In this document: positions 21,223 through 30,414 of the stretch, piece by piece
Position numbering within the stretch: position 1 is the first letter of the stretch
Layout of the letters: each line of letters begins with the position of its first letter
Source: Chara braunii
Taxonomy: Eukaryota; Streptophyta; Charophyceae; Charales; Characeae
NCBI GenBank assembly: GCA_003427395.1
Contig: BFEA01000224.1
Span: forward strand, 459,136-490,816
DNA length: 31,681 nt
Reading direction: 5' to 3'
Translations under genes and position numbers: made by a program
Notes under the pieces: generated by a model
Seen by the model: the letters and a program-made list of their open reading frames with translations, nothing else
What the model was told of the DNA's origin: nothing
Databases searched by the model: none

Positions 21223-21257
21223 TGATATGGATTTGATAAAAAAAACCACCACCCGAC

Positions 21258-22441
21258 GAAGTCCGGATCCCGGCGAACTTCCCATTCCCATTCGCCCTCT
21301 CATGAGCCACTCAATTCGCACAGCAACGCAAGCCTGTCCGGTACCGCATGCGCATCAAAGGACCGAAGGCGGTATGGAAAATACTCGAAGTTCGCCGGTA
21401 TCCGTACTTCTTCTGACGATTTATAGCTAGACATGAGACTTCCGGAGCGTGAAAAGGCCGACGACCGTTAGAATGCGAAGTCCGCCGGAATCCGGACTTC
21501 AAGACATTACGGGACCGAGAGCTCGAGAGACCTTGTCAGGCTCTCTCACGTGCTCTTACGAAGTTATGGACGAGCCCTGTCTGTGGCTCGCTTGGTTGCC
21601 CTTGGATTTGAACAATAACCAAGTCCGCCCGTATCTGAACTTCGAGGGGCTCCAAAATTCAGTCATCGACCACGCTTGCTCGGATCGGAGCTTCGGACGT
21701 CGGCCGCGTAGAATACCGTGAAACCACCTCCTCGTCGGGCCACCTTTGAGACTGTGGCCGTCCTTGTGCGCCATGATTCCAGAAACCACGCAGGGACGAG
21801 GGCGAACTTGTGCTGTTGTCTGAATGTGCTGGAATGCGAAGTCCGCTGGAATCCGGACTTCAAGACACTACGGGACCGAGAGCTCGACAAACCTTGTCTG
21901 GCTCTCTCACGTGCTCTGACGAAGTTATGGACAAGCCCTGTCTATGGCTCGCCTGGTTGCCCTTGGATTTGAACAATAACCAAGTCCGCCCGTATCCGAA
22001 CTTCGAGAGGCTCCGAAATTCAGTCACCGACCACGCTTGCCCGGATCGGAGCTTCGGACGCCGGCCGCGTGGAATATCGTGAAACGGCCTTCTCGCCGGG
22101 CCACCTTTGAGACTGTGGTCGTCCTTGTGCGCCATGATTCCAGAAACCACGCAGGGACGGATATTGGCGCAAATTTCAGGTGTGGATCCAGGCGAGCTTC
22201 GCATTTTCGTATGATGCAGGTGCTTACTTTGGTGTTTCCGGCGGCCCGTTAATTGCATGAAGGACACAAGTTTGGATGCCGGCGGACTACCATTTATCGA
22301 CCTTTTCCAACGAAACTTCGGTTTCCCTCCTGGACTGTGGAATTAAACAATCGCTTCGCGTTGCTACGAACGTGTTGTGGCAGTGAGCTCTCTATCTCCC
22401 AGTCTCTCGCACCTTCTCAAAGTCCGGATCCCGCCGAACTT
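21258..22441. repeat. Interior cluster B of the 22-bp motif (9 copies)
   Basis: Starts at 21258, 21388, 21479, 21621, 21839, 21982, 22178 (degenerate), 22268 and 22420. Both orientations occur. The copies at 21479 and 21839 have fully matching 7-bp arms (AAGTCCG with CGGACTT), so here the motif is a true interrupted palindrome. Flanking sequence differs among copies apart from the 360-bp duplication. Confidence 0.8.
21474..22160 (+). repeat. Tandem duplication, period about 360 bp, two copies
   Basis: 21474-21799 and 21835-22160 are very similar throughout (for example CAAGACATTACGGGACCGAG and CAAGACACTACGGGACCGAG). Each carries two motif copies 142-143 bases apart. The open frames inside follow the duplication and show no known domain. 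Confidence 0.85.
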
Positions 22442-22782
22442 TGCTTTCCTACAAACACTTCGGTTTGACCGTTCCTCGCATTGCGAATGTGCATTTTCGT
22501 CCTGCATCTGTTGAGTTTTTTTCGAATTGACTCCGACTGATTTCAATGCACAGGCTTCAACTTTCCGTAGCTTCATCTGTGGGGTGTTTACGAATCAGGA
22601 TGTTAAACGTGTTGTAGACAGGTGTCGCCAGCATCACGTCTCCACCTGTCATCCGCCCTGTCATTGGGTCCCCTGTCGTTGGGCCGCATTCCCCTGTGCA
22701 TGTGAAGTACTTACAAGCGTGTGGAACCTCGTGAATATACAGTTAGTGACCTGCCGACTGCGTGTAGGCGTGGCAAAAGGGA

Positions 22783-23691
22783 GTGGCCATTTGCCAGCTC
22801 CGTTTACGACTGTGTGTGTGGCCGTGTGTTTCGTTTGATATGTGTCCGTGGTGTGTAGGGTGCGTAATGGAAGGGAACTTCTCGACACCACGGATCATGC
22901 ATTTGATATTCTCGACACCGGAGCCCATGAGTCCCGAGACGCACATGCGCTTGGCAGAATCGTTTCCTCCTTGTGCGAAATCCGTGAGGCAGTTCAACGG
23001 CGTGACTTCGATCCACGGAGCCACCTGAGAGGACTTCGAAGAGGACCCGTGGATGACCATCGTCCTGTGCATGGACATGCATCTTGACGGTTGGCACGAT
23101 GTCAATTGGGCCGCGATGGAGAGTCCATGCCCTTGGGCAAGCCAGTACAAGTTCGCCAACAGGTTGGAGTTTGGAGACCTCATAGCGCAACCTGACGCTG
23201 TCCTCGGACACAAGTTCCTGAGCCGTATGCGAAGAACACTCAGTTGCATTGGCTGCCATTTCAGTCGCCTAGAGTGTCACTATGTCACGTCGTCGCCACG
23301 CGCGTGGACAGGCTCGCTAAAACAAGAGTTGTTGGACTGCGCTCGTCACTGCTCGTTCCTGGAACACTACCCGCTCCGTTGCCCTCGTCTTTCTCCACAA
23401 GCTGTGTCTTACTGTTGTGTGAGGTTGACTGTATCCCGAACCGATTTTGCCAGAGTGCTGTGTGTCGCCACTTGTAACAAAAGAAGGAAACTCGTAGATG
23501 CAGTTGTGCTTGTGTCACGAAACGAGGTGGTAATTGAGGGGTCCAAATTCGTCGAAGCGTGCGGGCCAAAACGTGTAGATGGGTGGCCGGACCTCCTGAT
23601 AGCAGGGCAGGTCCAAAACTTTTCGTTGTGGCATGAAGTGGAAGAGAAAGTGTCTGACAAACGGGACTGTATCGGAAATTCCTTAGCTTGA
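22783..23691 (+). pseudogene. Unrecognised open frame with one in-frame stop
   Basis: One plus-strand frame runs through about 300 codons with a single TGA at 23026-23028. Both sides read like ordinary protein (upstream EPMSPETHMRLAESFPPC, downstream DPWMTIVLCMDMHLDGWHDV and LLIAGQVQNFSLWHEVEEKV). The stretch 22442-24081 contains no 22-bp motif, as is true of the two recognised genes, which mildly supports coding. A competing minus-strand frame (22804-23259) weakens the case. I recognise no domain. It may be a decayed third gene of the element or an upstream exon of the Ulp1 gene. Confidence 0.3.
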
Positions 23692-24743
23692 CCGGGAGTT
23701 TTCGTTCGGATGAAATACATGTCTGTCTTTTCGGAGAATGCGTCAGTCAAAGAACCACAGATCCACGTTTACGGACCTCCAATGAATGCTATGTATGGCT
23801 TCGGGTCACGACCTTGTCCCCGAGGGACCCCGAATATAACCAGATCTGGACGGGTTGTCAGACCTCGTGCTTGAGGGAAAAGGAGCGAGAGGTGTGAGAG
23901 GCAGTAGTTGATAGTAGAAACTATATGGCGCACGTGTGGTGCAAAGTCCGAGCTATCCATCTCCACACGTTTCTGTCTGTCCTCCGACGCCGTGGCTTTC
24001 CCGACTCGCAGCTGATTGCACTGAACACGAAAGTGCAGAGCCTTTGTCACGCACATCGCGTCTCTCTCCAGCACCGGCCCTATGTCTGGATCCTGGCGAA
24101 CTTCGTTTTTCCACAATGCCTTCGAACCGACTGTGTGTTTCCTTACGCCCCTTCGTCGGACCCCCACCTTCACCAGACCTCGTACGTGCGTGTGGACCTC
24201 CGTTGCATCTCGGGTTCCGGTGACCGCACAAGTGCGAATTCATATTGCTCTGTCGTTTTTTCTTGCGGCCTCATGCGACAACGGTCCGTGCCCGCCCTTG
24301 CCGGGATGACTCGTTTCGTCCTCGCTCGGATGTGGGCGGACTTCGCCTTCTCAACCAGCCTGTCGGAAGTTTGCCGACATCCGAACTACGCGAACACGTC
24401 TTTCTCTGTCAGAACTTCATGCACCGTCTGCCTCGGAATTTCAAGTTCGGACCCTGTCACAATGGCCCATCAACATTTGCTGAAGTCCGCCAGAATCCTG
24501 ACATCGCTCATGATACATATTTTCCGATGGTAGAGCGATCTTCTATAGTAACCACATGTCCGTTTATGAGAAACGTGGGCAATCTTCACCTCCGATGGAC
24601 GAAGTTCGCCGGAATCCGAACTTCTAACATATGCTATTAAGAGTTCTAAAGCTGCCCGTTTGCGCGCTAACTGTCGACAACCACCATTCCCCTCTACACT
24701 GTTCGCTCGCCGGCAGCGCACCTGCTTTTCTATTTGCCTGGAT

Positions 24744-24818
24744 TGTAGTCCGCCGGTATCCGAAGTTCCCCATTTGCTGATTGTTGGCGACTGTAGTGCG
24801 GATATCGGCGGACTACAA
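24744..24818. repeat. Small foldback bounded by two inverted 22-bp motifs
   Basis: TGTAGTCCGCCGG at 24745 is answered by CGGCGGACTACA ending at 24817, with a 26-base centre. The arms are the motif itself plus one or two outer bases. Confidence 0.8.
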
Positions 24819-24964
24819 GACAGACCATCCGATAAACGATTTTCGCAACGACGAGCTTGTGTGCATTCGCACATAAAACGACGAGCGCAGTCTAGCCCGA
24901 GAACCCTGCACATGACGACGAAAGACCACATCACGCCAAAGAAGAGGAATGTTTACAAATGTCA

Positions 24965-25366
24965 AAGTTCGGATTCCGGCGGACTTGCAGCTACAACCAG
25001 CAGGTCAGGTCGCAGAACCGGGTTTGGTCCTGACACTGGAACTGCGAAAACCGCCGGAAAAACGGTAATACGGAAGGTCTGTTCTTAAGTCCGCCGACAT
25101 TCGAACTACAAGTGTCGGCGCGAGGTGGAGCACACCCCGTTGGTAGGTGTTTGCGAACTGTGGCTGCAAGTCCGCTGGAATCCGCACATTGGCAAATGCC
25201 GACTTTCCACCTCGCGCCGACACTTGTAGTGCGGGTACCGGCGGTCTAAAACACATACCCTTCGAAGTTTCAGTTTCCTCCGGTCACCGCAGTTCCAGTA
25301 ACAGGACCAAACCCGGCTGGTCCCTGTCTGCTAGTCGTAGCTGCAAGTCCGTTGAAATCCGAACTT
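24965..25366. repeat. 402-bp foldback with a 22-bp motif at each end
   Basis: The arms (24965 to about 25128 and about 25199 to 25366) are imperfect inverted copies. Outer motifs face each other at 24965 and 25345. Then GCAGCTAC pairs with GTAGCTGC, and ACCGGGTTTGGTCC with GGACCAAACCCGG. Inner motifs at 25087 and 25227 lead into a perfect 22-base pairing (ACAAGTGTCGGCGCG... with its complement). A fifth motif (25168) lies in the centre. The layout is MITE-like; I see no target duplication that proves independent movement. Confidence 0.85.
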
Positions 25367-25570
25367 CAGCATTGGTAGGCGTTCCTCCTCTTCGGCCTGA
25401 TGTGGTCTTCGTCGTCATGTGCTAAGGTCTCGGGCTCGACAACGCTCGTCGTTTTATGTCCGAATGCACGCATGCTTGTGGGCTACATTATCTTTCACAT
25501 TGTCACTTTCGTCGAACTCCTCCTGGGAATCATATATTCATTTCGGGTTCTGTCTGTTCTATGTTTTACA

Positions 25571-25955
25571 GGGGTCCGGTCGTCTCGAAAAAGGAGTTTC
25601 TCGAAATATCTGGCACGTGTATTGCAGAAACTTTCGAGATTCACGACAAGAAACAAGAATATGTTAAAGGCATCAGGGTTGATGTCGAGATTGGAGAGAA
25701 GGAGCATGCCTTATCCATTGACGAATGTATTTCCCTTCTACCTGCGGAGAAGGGGACATATGCACGATCTGTGACTAGGGGTCAGGCCATGTATGAAAAC
25801 TACTTAGCGACGTGTCGTGCGGTGAACAACAACCTTTAGAACTTCCTTTCTCACTTCCCCGCGTGTGCGTTGGTCGATGATATGCAGCCTGGGCCACAAC
25901 ACCTGCAGCTTGGGGGGGCATTTCGCTACGACGATTACGCCTTGAGTCTCGCGGG
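25571..25955 (+). pseudogene. Decayed exon-like segment upstream of the Ulp1 protease
   Basis: A pyrimidine-rich stretch ends in TTTTACAG at about 25564-25571, a good 3' splice site. A plus-strand frame then reads VVSKKEFLEISGTC, GIRVDVEIGEKEHALSIDE and RGQAMYENYLATCRAVNNN, is broken by TAG at 25837-25839, and continues (LVDDMQPGPQHLQLGG) to about 25955. No domain is recognised. The position suggests it is the N-terminal part of the Ulp1 gene. Confidence 0.45.
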
Positions 25956-25957
25956 TT

Positions 25958-26645
25958 ATGGAAGATGTTTCTCGTAGCGTGGTGCCTCCTCATCATGTCC
26001 TCTCTTCCTTTGCGGATGATCAGTTTAGAATCACGGCGAAAGATATGCTCAACGTTTTGCAAGCCTGGCGAAATCAACGATGAGGTGGTGAATTTCTACA
26101 TGGCCCTTTTGGGGTCAACGACATCCGCGACACGTGCACGGCCATCAGGTCTTCAAATCTTCAGCTTCAATTCTTTCTTCTTCAGTATGCTGCAACTTCG
26201 AGAACAAACTGGGGTGGAGAGGTGGGCTAAAAACGTTGATCTGCATCAGTTCGATATGATCTTCATTCCGGTGCACAAACATAACGATCACTGGATCCTA
26301 CTTTCCGTTAATTTGAGAGATAATGTCTTCGAAAATTTTGACTCTTTTCTTCACGTTAAAGCCGATTCCAGTTTCTACCGTAGTGTGTTCGAGTTGATTG
26401 TACAGTATTTAGAACCTCATACCTCATATAGCCGGTCGGATAGGAGTTGGAAGACTATGGTCTGAAAAATTGTTGTGGAAGGAGTTCCAAGGCAAGTTGA
26501 TGGAGCTAGTTGCGGGGTGTTCATGTTGATATTTGCAACGCTGTTGCAATGTGGTGATCGACCCCCTTTCAGATTCTCGAGTAAAAATTTGTCTGTTATT
26601 AGACGACAACTGACAACATGTCTCTTGGAAGGACGTTGTCTTTGA
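25958..26645 (+). pseudogene. Ulp1-like (C48) cysteine protease, broken
   Basis: Opens at ATG 25958 with a segment ending ITAKDMLNVLQ. A one-base insertion near 26062 shifts the frame, after which PGEINDEVVNFYMALL matches the N-terminal block of Ulp1/SENP proteases. The catalytic His is in NDHWILLSVN (26289-26291), the Asp in VFENFDSF (26340-26342), the oxyanion Gln in VPRQVDGASCG (26493-26495) and the nucleophile Cys in the same segment (26511-26513). A TGA at 26463-26465 falls between Asp and Cys without changing frame. The last codon is TGA 26643-26645. Such proteases cleave SUMO-like conjugates, and related genes are often carried by large plant and algal transposons. It is transcribed outward, toward the right end. 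All catalytic residues survive, so decay looks recent. Confidence 0.8.
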
Positions 26646-26863
26646 CAGTTTTCAATGACTTGTACAAAATTCTATAAATGTATTTCTTTCTATGTCAATT
26701 GTATTTGGTATGCTCGTTGTCGGTATGGCAGTGGTACTATTTTCGTGCAGTTCAACATTATTTTCTTGTAGTTGGATGACTTTTCCATGTGTGGACTTCG
26801 TCACCTGAGTCTCTTGTCGTGCAGTGGAACAATTCGTGTTGCGCTCTATGATTTCTATTGCAA
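26646..26863. other. Ulp1 3' flank
   Basis: AT-rich sequence that probably includes the 3' untranslated region (TATAAATG near 26670). The segment GTGCAGTGGAACAATTCGTG starting at 26819 is repeated at 27192. Nothing else is supported. Confidence 0.35.
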
Positions 26864-27042
26864 GTGAAACGCACAGGGCACCGACATCGAATGTTCGGAT
26901 ATCGGCGGACTACAGCCTCTTCGCCCCCCCTCGCAACAATCTTATGTAGGTTGTGGTACATAAGATTGTTGTCGGGGGGGGGCGAAGAGGCTGTACTCCG
27001 CCAGCATCCGAACTTTCGATGTCGGTGCCTTGTGCGATTCAC
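26864..27042. repeat. 179-bp near-perfect foldback containing two 22-bp motifs
   Basis: Arms 26864-26948 and 26957-27042 pair almost throughout around an 8-base centre. From outside in: GTGAAACGCACAGGGCACC, the motif (26891 and 26994, inverted), CAGCCTCTTCGCCCCCC, then CAACAATCTTATGTA. A transcript would make a long hairpin. The motif is one internal block of the arm rather than its end. Confidence 0.9.
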
Positions 27043-27191
27043 TTCCTCTCTATATTGTGTGTGGAAAGTAAGGCGTGAAATTGGATTGCTGCCCCTTGCT
27101 TGTCACGACGGTTTGCAATTTTGCTATTTGAAGGCATCAGTGTTCTTGCGTGTCTTCTAGCCCTTAAATGGCGTTCTCTCACTCTCTTTTC

Positions 27192-27308
27192 GTGCAGTGG
27201 AACAACTCGTGTTGCGCTCTATGATTATTATTGCATGTACGACAACCTACATAAGACTCTTGTCGGGGGCGGGGGCGAAGAGGCTGTAGTCCGTCGATAT
27301 CCGAAATT
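27192..27308 (+). repeat. Partial second copy of the foldback arm
   Basis: GTGCAGTGGAACAACTCGTG repeats the sequence left of the previous foldback (26819). A single arm follows (CAACCTACATAAGA, GGGGGCGAAGAGGCTGTA and motif 27287-27308). The partner arm is missing, so this is a half copy. Confidence 0.75.
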
Positions 27309-28049
27309 CCGATGACGGTGCTCGTTCGTTTTCACCTGCGCTCGTCCTGTTCTGCTTTTGCACTGCTCTTAGAATTAGTCCACTTGTGAAAATTGTTTTG
27401 GGGTGCATGGCAGTTTTAGAAACAGTCGGGGGCGTGAGATTCATCTTGCATTTCCACGTGCCGTCCGCGGTGCTCCTCGCGTTTCCGCGTGCTGTGAGTT
27501 CCCCCTGCGCCATCACGTAACGACCTCGCTGGGAGCAACTCTATGGGGGCACTGGTTTCTCTGAATTCACCGCCGTGGTCGCCTGCTGTCCATCTGCCTG
27601 TTCCGCCCCACTGCTCGGGTGCACCCATAACTTTTTCTTGTTGGTTATTCCGCTGCGAGTGTGCGCCTGGCCTATATAGGCACGGGCGTGAGCTTACGCT
27701 ACATCAGTCACAAGCCATGTGTGAGAAACGTAAGGTTGGGGGTTCAAATCCCTATTTCCGCTCGTACCACCGCAACGCGGCGCACTATGTGGCACCCATA
27801 AGACCAGTGCCCGACATGAAGTCGGCCTGGATTAAGGTGGCCGGCCCCGATGCGGGCCGGCGCACTATGTGGCACCCATAAGAGCATGGGGGATTGGGGG
27901 AAGGCTTGATCCCGGAGCAGTAAGCGCGGTAGTTCCCTTCTTCCCTTCCTCAACTCTGCCCACCGGAACTTCCGATATTCCAACATTCAAACACAACAAG
28001 GAGTCGACTTCATTGTGTTGCTGTGATTATCCATTTGTGGGGGTCGCAG
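27309..28049. other. Gene-free stretch with a 26-bp direct repeat
   Basis: CGGCGCACTATGTGGCACCC followed by ATAAGA occurs at about 27778 and 27858, 80 bases apart. A GGTTCAAATCC segment near 27740 resembles a Pol III B box, but no tRNA folds around it. I see no gene. Confidence 0.5.
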
Positions 28050-28354
28050 GTTGTGCTGCTCAAGGCACGTTGCTCATCACAATCAAGGCACCTTGCTCAT
28101 CACGATCAGAAATAAGTATGGATCTCAACACACTTATCAAACTTCTCCGAAAAGGATACAATCAAGGCGCCTTGCTCATCATAATCGAAAATAAGACTTA
28201 GTATGGATCTCAACACACTTATCAAACTTCTCTGATAAGGACACAATCAAGGCGCCTTGCTAATTGGAATTATACATAAGTATGGATATCGGCACACTTC
28301 CGCATATCAGGCACACCTTGCTCATTATAAACAAGTATGGATCTCAGCACACTT
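28050..28354 (+). repeat. Right subterminal array of the 22-bp motif
   Basis: Four copies at 28114-28135, 28199-28220, 28278-28299 and 28333-28354, typically AAGTATGGATCTCA then ACACACTT. Most are preceded by CAAGGCGCCTTGCTCATCAC, whose first twelve bases are a palindrome. Spacing is 85, 79 and 55 bases. They are in the same strand orientation as the left-end copies, not inverted. The copy at 28278 (GGATATCGG core) bridges the subterminal and interior versions. Confidence 0.8.
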
Positions 28355-28450
28355 CCGCATATGGGGCGAGTGGATGGGTGAGTGGATGGGTATGCCTAGG
28401 TTGCTTAGGCTGCAGCTGAAACTGAATTCGTTCGAAAGAGGACACAATAT

Positions 28451-28478
28451 AATGTCCTATTTTAACGAATAACGTGTT
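28451..28478 (-). repeat. Terminal inverted repeat, right
   Basis: Reverse complement of 7748-7775 with one mismatch. It is followed by GGAAG and then the target duplication AATAAG. Confidence 0.9.
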
Positions 28479-28483
28479 GGAAG

Positions 28484-28489
28484 AATAAG
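28484..28489. repeat. Target-site duplication, right (AATAAG)
   Basis: Matches 7737-7742. On the minus strand it encodes the Leu-Ile pair shared by both halves of the interrupted PLE endonuclease. Confidence 0.75.
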
Positions 28490-28873
28490 ATACCTTTCCC
28501 ACCCAAATGCCCTCAGCCACGTATGCAATTTTGGTGCCATTCCCAACTTACCGGTTAAAGCAAATTTCACATGCTCAGACCATCTGAGTATAAAGCTTCT
28601 CGTCGTGCAACCAACGTAGGTATGTCTACACCACGGGCTAACCAGTACATAAACGCCGGTTCCCCTCGTAGTAAGATATCCCTCTTCCTCGCTCAGGAAG
28701 CCGATCCATTTCCTTGCCCACGGGAAATGATTTCTGATTGTTAGTATTACAAACAAACGGATGATCTCATCTTCCCCACTGGTCATCAGCGTCCTTCGGT
28801 TCAGCGACACCCTCCTCCCCCTCTCCCACATCTTGCGTTTAAGCTCCTCCATAGCTAACAAAGCCACCCTCAC
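28490..28873 (-). pseudogene. PLE ORF2 N-terminus, GIY-YIG half-domain interrupted by insertion
   Basis: The first 128 or so codons of ORF2: a basic N terminus, GVYVLVSPWCRHTYVG, FILRWSEHVKFALTGKLG and HTWLRAFGWERYLI. At that point the large element enters. The continuation (VKIEDPLVAEK) starts at 7736 on the other side. This copy keeps the endonuclease residues deleted from copy 1. Its start has the same GTG/TGA overlap with ORF1 as copy 1. Confidence 0.85.
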
Positions 28874-29784
28874 TTACCCGCCAGAGTAGACACATGAGCA
28901 GAATCATCAATTTCTCCATAAGCAAGCTTGGCCCGACATCTCACAATCTCGCTGACTGCTTGATCCTTCCTGACCCACTCAATCCCTTCCTCATTGCATA
29001 TCTTGCGGAGTTCGGGGGCCTTCTTAGTGGAAAGAGATCGATGCATTTCAATAATGAAATCGAACATCTCCCCACCCGCCGCGTCATTACCCAACCCCCT
29101 CCTCTTAGATGGAGGCGTATGCATGTCGTCGGGAACATCTTCCACAATGATAGGAGAAGCCCTCGTTGCTCTGGCTTTAGAGGCAGATAACGCCCTCCCG
29201 CCATCGATCCTCCTCTTTCCTTTCCTCCTCTCAATCGCATCAATCAGCCTACCCGCTTCCTCCCTCACCTCATCGCTCTCATCCTCCGATTCATCGATGT
29301 AGCTACAAATCTCTCGAAGCATTCTGGCTTTCGTCTTCGCTGATTTCTTCTTTGCCGTTGGTACAACACCCGAACTCACCGCCTTCGTATGTTGAATTAA
29401 CATCCTCATCAACTTCGCTTCCAAACGAGCTTCCCTGGCCTCAACTTCTCGGAGCCTGTCTGCTTCCTTCTTCTGTTCCTCGATCCTCCTTTCCTGTTCT
29501 TCCCGCATCTTCTCCCTTTTCTCGTCCTCGACCTTCTACGTCAGCATCTTCCTCCGGAAGTACGCCTTCATCTCGATAGTCTCATCGTCCACCACCGGGA
29601 CCGGTTGCGTCATCTGGGGTGGGCGCCCGTTACCAGACGCCCAGCAATTACGGGCATAATGACCGTATTTCCGGCATAAATGACAGGTAACGGAGTCGTT
29701 CTGATAACCTAACTAGTTTACTGGCGTGCGATTCACTCCATACAATTGGAACGGTTGCTGTACCGTCTGCTGAGGATTCGCCAC
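28870..29784 (-). pseudogene. PLE ORF1, gag-like protein with intact CCHC knuckle, one stop
   Basis: One frame runs from about 29784 (GTG where copy 1 has ATG) to 28870. The knuckle CHLCRKYGHYARNC is intact (CX2CX4HX4C). Stops are a TAG upstream of the knuckle (in PVN*LGY, about 29712) and a TAG at 29538-29536 just before the coiled coil. The Glu/Arg-rich coiled coil, acidic patch and SAP-like C terminus match copy 1 closely. It supplies the cysteine codon lost in copy 1, confirming that the knuckle is ancestral. Confidence 0.75.
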
Positions 29785-30414
29785 ACTTCAGCTACTTCGG
29801 CGCACTTGTCTTCGACTTCTATATCTCTGATTTCTGATCAAACACCCGATACTGTGAACTCCTCCCAACACTGCTTCAAAGAGATCTATAGCTTCCTCGG
29901 TACACTGAAGGTCTCTAAAGTGTAAGGCAACGAAGATTGCTGGCACACGCGTATATTCAAGCAGTCTCTGGAGCTCAATCCATTGCCTTTCTAACTTTGT
30001 ATCCCTGAAATTTCTAGTCTACATCCCCGAAAAATTCCTATGAGAACCAGCCCGACCAGATAAGGAAAGGGAGTCGTATCACCAATTCTACCGTTAATGG
30101 GTAATAATAAGAATACTAAATCTAACTCTATCCACCTTGTATGCGTCAGAAAGTCTTATACGTAATCAGGATACATACATTACAGACCCACCCTCTGCAT
30201 TCTCCCTTACATTGCATCTCGTTAACGATCCAGCAACTAGTTAGAACGATGGCAAGCATGCAACCATACCTCAGGGCAAACTTGATCATCGCGCCAGTCA
30301 CTCCTTAATGCGCACAGAACAATAGAGACGATCACGCTCAGATTTCCATAAACTATACCGCACGTAGCCACCGAGCCACTGTCTAAACACGTCGGTTAAC
30401 ACGCTATTAGAGAA
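29785..30414 (-). other. PLE leader, copy 2
   Basis: Matches 3537-4164 with scattered changes. No reading frame is conserved. It ends in AGAGA before the pseudo-LTR, as in copy 1. Confidence 0.6.

Larger units (their letters stand above)
24082..25366. repeat. Interior cluster C of the 22-bp motif (12 copies)
   Basis: Starts at 24082, 24322, 24367, 24483, 24602, 24746, 24794, 24965, 25087, 25168, 25227 and 25345, in both orientations. Divergence is mostly at motif positions 5-6, 11-12 and 14-15; the AAGT and ACTT ends and the GGAT core are kept. From 24746 on, the copies are arranged as inverted pairs in foldbacks. Confidence 0.8.
7743..28483. mobile_element. Giant inverted-repeat DNA element (~20.7 kb) with DUF7869-like and Ulp1 genes
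   Basis: Defined by near-identical inverted ends (7748-7775 and 28451-28478), a 6-bp target duplication, and a clean break of one PLE reading frame. It carries an outward-facing minus-strand DUF7869-like gene near the left end and an outward-facing plus-strand Ulp1 protease pseudogene near the right end. About 12 kb of tandem repeats and foldbacks lie between them. A 22-bp quasi-palindrome occurs about 46 times inside and not in full form outside. Both genes are broken, so this copy is probably inactive or moved by a relative. I cannot assign it to a named superfamily. Known six-base duplicators include Polintons and Dada, but no Polinton polymerase, ATPase or capsid gene is visible. Confidence 0.8.

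Noticed and set aside
23925-24533. A 202-codon plus-strand open frame
   Set aside because: It runs through several copies of the 22-bp motif in different frames and has no domain-like stretch.
10588-26465. Reassigned stop codons, since several frames continue past TGA, TAA and TAG
   Set aside because: All three stops occur at such places, and frameshifts are also present. Ordinary pseudogene decay is simpler.
27686-27770. tRNA or SINE suggested by GGTTCAAATCCC
   Set aside because: Only the B-box-like segment fits. No matching acceptor stem, anticodon arm or clear A box could be found.
7743-28483. Polinton/Maverick identity, from size, 6-bp duplication and a cysteine protease
   Set aside because: No protein-primed polymerase, packaging ATPase, capsid or retroviral-type integrase is visible, the inverted repeats are only ~28 bp, and the protease is of the Ulp1 type. 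A decayed relative cannot be fully excluded.
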